A DNA stretch of 64,000 nt from Chryseobacterium sp. 18061 (GTDB lineage: Bacteria; Pseudomonadota; Gammaproteobacteria; Enterobacterales; Enterobacteriaceae). The translations under genes were made by a program, and so were the position numbers. A model generated the notes under the pieces. It was not told the origin of the DNA. It made no database searches and saw only the letters and a program-made list of their open reading frames with translations. The stretch is taken from NCBI GenBank assembly GCA_902706205.1, contig CACSKA010000001.1, positions 496,001 to 560,000 of the forward strand. The letters run 5' to 3'. Positions 58,886-64,000 of this stretch are shown here, piece by piece (the first letter of the stretch is position 1; the number at the start of each line of letters is the position of its first letter).

Positions 58886-60329
58886 TTCCATGATTGTGAC
58901 CGGAATTACGCTTATCTACCTGAGCGTGGTGTTGTGGGTAGGTATCCGTGCGCGAGGGCAATCTGGGTCCAGCCTTGAAGGCTATGTGGCTGGCGGCCGA
59001 CATGTCAGCGTCTTTATCCTGTTTTTTATCATCGGCGCTGAGATTTTCTCGGCCTTTACCTTTCTCGGTGCGCCTGGCTGGGCTTACCAACACGGCGCAG
59101 TCGCGTTGTATATTTTTGCCTTTATCAGCCTTGCCACTATCCCTATTTGGGTGCTGGGGCCGCGTGTCGCCGAGTTAGGGCGAGCGAAAGGTTACCTGAC
59201 GCAAGGATATATGATTGCCGACCATTATCGCAGCCGACCGCTGGGCATTCTCGCAGGCGCAATTGGGGTGCTGGCACTTGTGCCGTATCTGGCTATTCAG
59301 ATAACCGGTGCCGGGTTGCTGTTCCAGGCGGCCACCGACGGGTTTATTCCGTTCTGGCTGGGTGCATTTTTGGCCTTTGTAGTGGTGGCCATCTACGTCT
59401 TTTTCAGCGGTCTGAAGGGGATCGGTTGGACCAATTTGATCCAGGGAATCATGATGGTCAGCATCGCTTGGTTTCTGGGGCTGGCTGTCACCCATCGTTT
59501 GTTTGGTGGAGTGGGGGCGATGTTCACCCAGATTACGCTCCGGATGCCGGAATATCTGACGATGCCGGGGGTTACCGGCATGACGTGGGGAACGGTTTCG
59601 ACCGCGATCCTGATCAGTGCCTTTGGCTCGGGTATGTGGCCACATGTGTTCACCCGATTTTACTCGGCGGACAGCGCGCGCAGCCTGCGTCAGGTCAGCA
59701 TGCTCTATCCACTCTATAGTCTGTTGTTGATCCCACTTTTGCTGATTGGCCTGGCTGGGATGCTGATCTTCGCCGACTCGCCCCTTGCACGCCCCGATAC
59801 AGTGCTGCTTGAGGTGGTGTTGAAAGTGGCTAATTTCTCCCCGTGGGTAAAAGGTTTGATGCTCTCCGGGGCGCTGGCCGCGGCAATGTCTTCTGGCGCT
59901 AACCAGGCCCATAGCGTGGCGGTCATACTGACGCGCGATATCTTAGGTTCTAATCTGATGCGTAATGCCAGCGAGTCGCAAGCCATCAGCGTAACGCGCT
60001 GGAGTGTATTGGGGCTGTCCTTGGTGGCTTACGCAATCGCGTTGTTCAATCCTTTTTCGCTGGTGGTGTTGCTGCTGGGTGCCTATGGCCTGATTGTGCA
60101 ATTGATGCCAATGGTACTGGGCGCGCTTTTCTTCCCATCACTAAATCGCAGTAGTGTCTCCCTCGGGGTGCTCGTCGGTAGCCTGACCTTCCTTATTTGC
60201 CAGTTCGTTATTGACTCGCCGCTGGGCTGGCATCCCGGGCTCTGGGGGCTGGGTATGAACCTTGTTGGGGTTTACATCGGTCAGAAATGCCTTCCCGGCA
60301 CGGCCACGCAGAGTCGGGCAGTTGGCTGA
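58878..60329 (+). CDS. sodium:solute symporter family transporter
   Basis: About 483-residue, thirteen-helix SSS transporter (PanF/acetate/proline group). The N-terminal helix is followed by LEGYVAGGRHVSVFILFF, and the family motif region reads GAEIFSAFTFLGAPGWAYQHG. The start is ATG 58878 (its ATGACTGA overlaps the DUF3311 stop) or ATG 58863. The neighbours suggest a carboxylate or keto-acid substrate. Confidence 0.88.
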   Translation: MTDSMIVTGITLIYLSVVLWVGIRARGQSGSSLEGYVAGGRHVSVFILFFIIGAEIFSAFTFLGAPGWAYQHGAVALYIFAFISLATIPIWVLGPRVAELGRAKGYLTQGYMIADHYRSRPLGILAGAIGVLALVPYLAIQITGAGLLFQAATDGFIPFWLGAFLAFVVVAIYVFFSGLKGIGWTNLIQGIMMVSIAWFLGLAVTHRLFGGVGAMFTQITLRMPEYLTMPGVTGMTWGTVSTAILISAFGSGMWPHVFTRFYSADSARSLRQVSMLYPLYSLLLIPLLLIGLAGMLIFADSPLARPDTVLLEVVLKVANFSPWVKGLMLSGALAAAMSSGANQAHSVAVILTRDILGSNLMRNASESQAISVTRWSVLGLSLVAYAIALFNPFSLVVLLLGAYGLIVQLMPMVLGALFFPSLNRSSVSLGVLVGSLTFLICQFVIDSPLGWHPGLWGLGMNLVGVYIGQKCLPGTATQSRAVG

Positions 60330-60408
60330 ATCACGTGTCGTGACTGCTTCTTCGTTGTCGGTGCGATCTAATGACGCCACCGACAAAAAATCCAATCCAT
60401 AAAGGGAA

Positions 60409-61215
60409 ATGAATATGCCTTATGCAATGAATGAGGGTGTAAAGCTCTATTACGAAATCCATGGAGAAAAGGGACACCCTGTCTTTTTTATTCACGGTGG
60501 TGGAGGTAATACATTAGCCTGGTTCCAACAGGTTCCCTTTTTCTCCCGTAATTATCGGGCGATATTGGTTGATTTACGTGGGTTCAAGCATTCGGCATGT
60601 CCGCCGGAGAAAGTACATCCTCAATTCTTCGCTGATGATATTCGCGCAATCATGGATGCTGAGGGATTGACGCAAGCAGCTTTCGTTTGCCAGTCACTGG
60701 GGGCTTGGGCGGGATTACGTCTGGCGGTGCAATCGCCTGAGCGTGTTTCGTGTTTGTTTATTAGTGGTTCACCAACACCGGCTTACTCGGAGGCTAACTG
60801 GGCTATCCTCAGATCCTCCGGTGATATCTTCAATAGTGGTAAATTTGGTGGCACCGGGAGGGATTCAGGGATTGGCTGGAACCGCGCCTTCATTAAGGCT
60901 CATCCTGATATTGCCTTTCTTTACAGCCAGATAAAATTGCTAAATGCTCCCTTTGATGCCCGTACTATGCAGGACGACAGCATCAAACTCTATCCTCAGG
61001 ATTTCGAAAACTACACCGTGCCGACGATCATTGCGGGTGGCGCCCATGATGATTTTCTCTCTCCTGAAAGCCACTTTCATACCGCAACGCTTATACCGGG
61101 TGCCGGAACCTATACGTTCCCTGATGCCGGGCATTCAGCCTATTTTGAATCCCCGGATGAGTTTAATTCGGTGGTGAATGCCTTTCTGACGAAGCATGTG
61201 AAAACGGATAAGTAG
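60409..61215 (+). CDS. alpha/beta-fold hydrolase
   Basis: 268-residue hydrolase with oxyanion segment FFIHGGGGNTLAW, nucleophile elbow VCQSLGAWAG (Ser flanked by Cys where most relatives have Gly), acid in GGAHDDF and catalytic His in PDAGHSAYFE. The group includes enol-lactonases and ester hydrolases. It lies 79 bases after the symporter gene and probably shares its transcript, releasing an acid that the CoA-transferase and thiolase can use. The substrate is unknown. Confidence 0.85.
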   Translation: MNMPYAMNEGVKLYYEIHGEKGHPVFFIHGGGGNTLAWFQQVPFFSRNYRAILVDLRGFKHSACPPEKVHPQFFADDIRAIMDAEGLTQAAFVCQSLGAWAGLRLAVQSPERVSCLFISGSPTPAYSEANWAILRSSGDIFNSGKFGGTGRDSGIGWNRAFIKAHPDIAFLYSQIKLLNAPFDARTMQDDSIKLYPQDFENYTVPTIIAGGAHDDFLSPESHFHTATLIPGAGTYTFPDAGHSAYFESPDEFNSVVNAFLTKHVKTDK

Positions 61216-61225
61216 TGATAGTCTT

Positions 61226-61257
61226 TAGCGTATTCCGGAATTTTCCGGAATACGCTA
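61226..61257. terminator. 32-bp perfect palindrome between convergent operons
   Basis: TAGCGTATTCCGGAA (61226-61240) and TTCCGGAATACGCTA (61243-61257) flank TT. It lies 10 bases after the hydrolase stop and 28 before the thiolase stop. It has no T-run, so it may be a bidirectional stop or a binding site. Confidence 0.55.
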
Positions 61258-61285
61258 GAAAGGATGGGCACTCATTCAGTCTGCG

Positions 61286-62464
61286 TCACACCCGCTCGAT
61301 GGCCATTGCGACGCCCATTCCGCCACCAATACACAGTGTTGCAAGGCCTTTATTTGCCCGGCGTTTCAGCATTTCATGCAGTAACGTGACGAGAATGCGA
61401 CAGCCCGATGCGCCGACGGGATGACCGAGAGCAATGGCACCGCCGTTGACGTTGAGCTTATCGGTATCGATCTCAAGAACATGGGCCACCGCCAGAGCCT
61501 GTGCGGCAAAGGCTTCATTGGCTTCGATCAAGTCCACCTCGGCGAGCTGCCAGCCCGCTTTGTCGAGACAGCGACGTGTCGCCTCCGCCGGGGCGATCCC
61601 CATGAAGGCCGGATCCGTACCCGCACAGGCATAAGCGGTGATCCGCGCCAGCGCCGGTATCCCCATTTCTCTGGCGGTCTCTGCAAGCATCAGTAATACG
61701 CCAGCTGCGCCATCATTCATCGAAGAGGCATTCCCGGCGGTGACGCTGCCTTCTTCATTGAAAGCCGGGCGCAGAGCAGCCAGGCTTTCCAGTGTTGTAC
61801 TTGGGCGGGGTTGTTCGTCCTGCATCACTTGGCGGGGACCCGTTTTTTCACGAACAGTGATGGGGACTATTTCCTCTTTAAACCTGCCTGATTCGATTGC
61901 GTCGGTGGCCTTTTGCTGGGAACGCAGCGCGAAGGCATCCTGTTCTTGCCTGCAGATCAGATATTTACTGGCGACATTTTCAGCCGTCTGGCCCATATGG
62001 TAGCCATTAAACGCATCCCATAATCCGTCGTGGATCAGGCTGTCCGTCACTTCACCGTGGCCTATCCGCATCCCTGTCCGACTTTGCGACAGGAGGTAGG
62101 GGGCAAGGCTCATATTTTCCTGCCCCCCGGCGATGGCTATTCGCGCGCTACCACACTGTAATGCCTGCACCGCAAGGTGAATAGCTTCCAGACCTGAGCC
62201 GCACACCTTATTGATGGTGGTCGCCGAAATATCGTAGGGCAATCCACTGTTTAGGGCGGTCTGGCGGGCGGGGTTTTGCCCACATCCGGCGGTCAGTACC
62301 TGGCCCAGAATGACTTCATCAATAGCCGTCGGAGCAATGCCCGCATCGGCGATTAAGCGCTTCACCACGGCACTGCCCAGTTCGGTTGCGGGAAGGGTGG
62401 AAAATGCCCCCTGAAACCGTCCTGTCGGGGTGCGCAGCGCACCTACAATGACAACGTCCTGCAT
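61286..62464 (-). CDS. acetyl-CoA C-acetyltransferase (thiolase II)
   Basis: 392-residue thiolase that cleaves acetoacetyl-CoA with CoA into two acetyl-CoA, or the reverse. The catalytic triad is present: Cys88 in NKVCGSG, His348 in GGAIALGHPVG and Cys378 in CIGGGMG. Closest in style to AtoB/PhaA. The ATG at 62464 has AGAGG seven bases upstream; ATG 62470 overlaps the previous stop (ATGA). It is third in an operon with the two CoA-transferase subunits. Confidence 0.93.
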   Translation of the reverse strand: MQDVVIVGALRTPTGRFQGAFSTLPATELGSAVVKRLIADAGIAPTAIDEVILGQVLTAGCGQNPARQTALNSGLPYDISATTINKVCGSGLEAIHLAVQALQCGSARIAIAGGQENMSLAPYLLSQSRTGMRIGHGEVTDSLIHDGLWDAFNGYHMGQTAENVASKYLICRQEQDAFALRSQQKATDAIESGRFKEEIVPITVREKTGPRQVMQDEQPRPSTTLESLAALRPAFNEEGSVTAGNASSMNDGAAGVLLMLAETAREMGIPALARITAYACAGTDPAFMGIAPAEATRRCLDKAGWQLAEVDLIEANEAFAAQALAVAHVLEIDTDKLNVNGGAIALGHPVGASGCRILVTLLHEMLKRRANKGLATLCIGGGMGVAMAIERV

Positions 62465-62466
62465 GT

Positions 62467-63132
62467 TCATACCTCTGTACAACGTATTTCAGGAACATAC
62501 TCTGGCACGATGACGTGGCCTTCGGTTTTGCTGAGGATCTCCTCTACGCTGACGCCGGGGGCACGCTCCTTCAGTAAAAAGCTCCCGTCCTGTACTTCCA
62601 ACCAGGCCAGATCGGTCAGCACATGGCGAATACAGCGGGTACCGGTCAGCGGGAGTGAGCAGCGGCGCAGCAGTTTGGCATTTCCGGACTTATCGGTATG
62701 GGTCATCATCACGATGATATTTTCCGCACCGGCTACCAGATCCATCGCTCCGCCCATGCCTTTCATCATCTTGCCTGGAACCGTCCATGAGGCGATGTTG
62801 CCCTCCACATCGACTTCAAACGCGCCCAGTACCGTGAGATCAACATGACCGCCACGGATCATGGCAAAGGAGTCGGCAGAATTGAAAAAGGACGCGCCCG
62901 CTCTGGCGGTGACGGTCTGCTTTCCGGCATTGATCAAATCGGCATCAACCTCATCCGCGGTGGGGAAAGGGCCAATCCCCAGCAGGCCGTTCTCGGACTG
63001 GAGTAACACATCTACCCCTGACGGAATAGCATTGGCGACCAGGGTCGGGAGGCCAATGCCCAGATTGACGTAGAAACCGTCACTTAATTCCTGCGCCACA
63101 CGCTGCGCCATTTGCTCACGAGTCAGTGCCAT
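62467..63132 (-). CDS. 3-oxoacid CoA-transferase subunit B
   Basis: 221-residue beta subunit of a succinyl-CoA:3-oxoacid (acetoacetate) CoA-transferase, with the catalytic Glu47 in SENGLLGIGP. It passes CoA from succinyl-CoA to acetoacetate or a similar 3-oxoacid. The ATG at 63132 is preceded by GGAGAG; the frame is open further upstream without conservation. It follows subunit A by 25 bases and is coupled to the thiolase gene. Confidence 0.93.
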   Translation of the reverse strand: MALTREQMAQRVAQELSDGFYVNLGIGLPTLVANAIPSGVDVLLQSENGLLGIGPFPTADEVDADLINAGKQTVTARAGASFFNSADSFAMIRGGHVDLTVLGAFEVDVEGNIASWTVPGKMMKGMGGAMDLVAGAENIIVMMTHTDKSGNAKLLRRCSLPLTGTRCIRHVLTDLAWLEVQDGSFLLKERAPGVSVEEILSKTEGHVIVPEYVPEIRCTEV

Positions 63133-63157
63133 TTTTTCTCTCCGTTGCATGAGGATG

Positions 63158-63856
63158 TCATGCGCGCAAGGTACGTTGTTCAATACGTTTCTCGAACGAG
63201 CCCAGAACCAGTCTGTCAACATAGATACCGGGGGTGTGGATCTGTGCGGGATCAAGCTCGCCGGGCTCGACTATTTCCTCGACCTCAACGACGGTCACCC
63301 GTGCGGCTGTCGCCATCACCGGATTAAAATTTTGCGCGGTGTGGCGGTAAATCACATTGCCGTACCAATCCGCCTTCCAGCCTTTAATCAAGGCAAAATC
63401 AGCGGTAATAGCCTCTTCCAGCACATAGTGGCGTTCGCCAAACTGACGTGTCTCTTTGCCTTCGGCCACGGGGGTTCCAAAACCTGTTGCGGTATAAAAT
63501 GCGGGGATGCCGGCGCCGCCGGCACGAATTTTTTCTGCAAGCGTTCCCTGAGGGGTCAGTTCGACGTCAAGCTCACCGCTGAGTAATTGCTGCTCAAACA
63601 GGGCATTTTCACCCACATATGAGGCGACCATTTTGCGGATCTGTCGGCTTTCCAACAGCAAACCGAGGCCAAAACCGTCCACGCCACAGTTATTGGAAAC
63701 CACCGTTAAATCACGGGAACCCCGCATTAGCAGGGCCTGGATTAAATTCTCCGGGATCCCACAGAGACCAAAACCACCAACCAGAACCGTCATCCTGTCA
63801 GAAAGGCCATCCAGCGCCAGTTCATGGGTAGCAATACGTTTATCAAGACCTGCCAT
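63158..63856 (-). CDS. 3-oxoacid CoA-transferase subunit A
   Basis: 232-residue alpha subunit. Family segments are [34 protein letters not shown] and [11 protein letters not shown]. The NNCGVDxFGLG form is that of ScoA/SCOT-type enzymes rather than the beta-ketoadipate enzyme PcaI, whose version as I recall it is SNNAG. First gene of a three-gene operon (A, B, thiolase). Its promoter lies in 63857-63962, shared with a divergent LysR gene. Confidence 0.93.
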   Translation of the reverse strand: MAGLDKRIATHELALDGLSDRMTVLVGGFGLCGIPENLIQALLMRGSRDLTVVSNNCGVDGFGLGLLLESRQIRKMVASYVGENALFEQQLLSGELDVELTPQGTLAEKIRAGGAGIPAFYTATGFGTPVAEGKETRQFGERHYVLEEAITADFALIKGWKADWYGNVIYRHTAQNFNPVMATAARVTVVEVEEIVEPGELDPAQIHTPGIYVDRLVLGSFEKRIEQRTLRA

Positions 63857-63962
63857 GTTGCACCTGCTATGTAAACGAGTTGTGAACTGCATCATGGTTA
63901 ATTGGCGGTTATTTGTTAAATTTATTCTTCATATCCTTTGATTGGTTTTATTTATAAATACA

Positions 63963-64000
63963 ATGATTACCGTCAGACAGCTCAGCGCCTTTGTCGCCGT
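63963..64000 (+). CDS. LysR-type regulator, N-terminus (partial)
   Basis: The last 38 bases begin a reading frame MITVRQLSAFVA, the standard start of a LysR-family helix-turn-helix domain. It is divergent from the CoA-transferase operon across 106 bases, the usual position for its regulator. It continues beyond the window. Confidence 0.72.
   Translation, partial: MITVRQLSAFVA

Overview
The window is chromosomal DNA of a member of the Enterobacteriaceae, most like the Enterobacter/Lelliottia/Leclercia side of the family. The gene order mglBAC, sanA, cdd, yohKJ, dusC, mdtQ, yohF, yohD, yohC, pbpG, dld, bglX, osmF-yehYXW, mlrA, btsSR, yehS, metG, mrp is the backbone known from E. coli and Salmonella, and the proteins are close to E. 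coli K-12 in length and sequence. The assignment rests on recalled family sequences, not on a search.

Layout. 1-2.7 kb: end of the galactose ABC operon (mglB tail, mglA, mglC). 2.9-4.3 kb: a globin-coupled diguanylate cyclase between mglC and sanA. 4.4-14.2 kb: backbone genes for envelope, nucleoside salvage, tRNA modification, efflux and murein. 14.3-19.3 kb: an acetyltransferase, a structured intergenic element, dld and bglX. 19.4-26.6 kb: a chaperone-usher fimbrial operon with two chaperones, followed upstream by a ToxR/CadC-type membrane-bound regulator. 27-36.8 kb: osmF-yehYXW (OpuC-type ABC importer), the small membrane protein yohO, mlrA, the pyruvate-sensing BtsS/BtsR pair, yehS and metG. 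37-40.7 kb: mrp, an unknown protein, an acetyltransferase, rcnB without rcnA/rcnR, and a LysR regulator.

40.9-64 kb is mostly accessory. It holds a cyclic-di-GMP cluster (one MASE1-type GGDEF enzyme and two tandem paralogous EAL enzymes), a three-gene type VI module (zinc-metallopeptidase effector candidate, lipoprotein, orphan Hcp), a large MscS-family channel, a decayed sulfatase-modifying-factor gene, a LacI-GH5-GPH sugar locus, a histidine-kinase fragment, a short-chain dehydrogenase, and a carboxylate/ketone-body locus: LysR, DUF3311 plus sodium:solute symporter, alpha/beta hydrolase, thiolase, both subunits of a 3-oxoacid CoA-transferase, and the start of a second LysR gene.

Functional themes. 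Cyclic-di-GMP and surface behaviour recur: a heme-globin cyclase, the curli regulator MlrA, one more cyclase, two phosphodiesterases and a fimbrial operon. The most novel-looking unit is the effector-immunity-Hcp module at 47.6-49.0 kb. It appears to have been inserted between an EAL gene and the terminator that gene once shared with the convergent MscS-family gene. No tRNA, rRNA, CRISPR array, insertion sequence or prophage was recognised.
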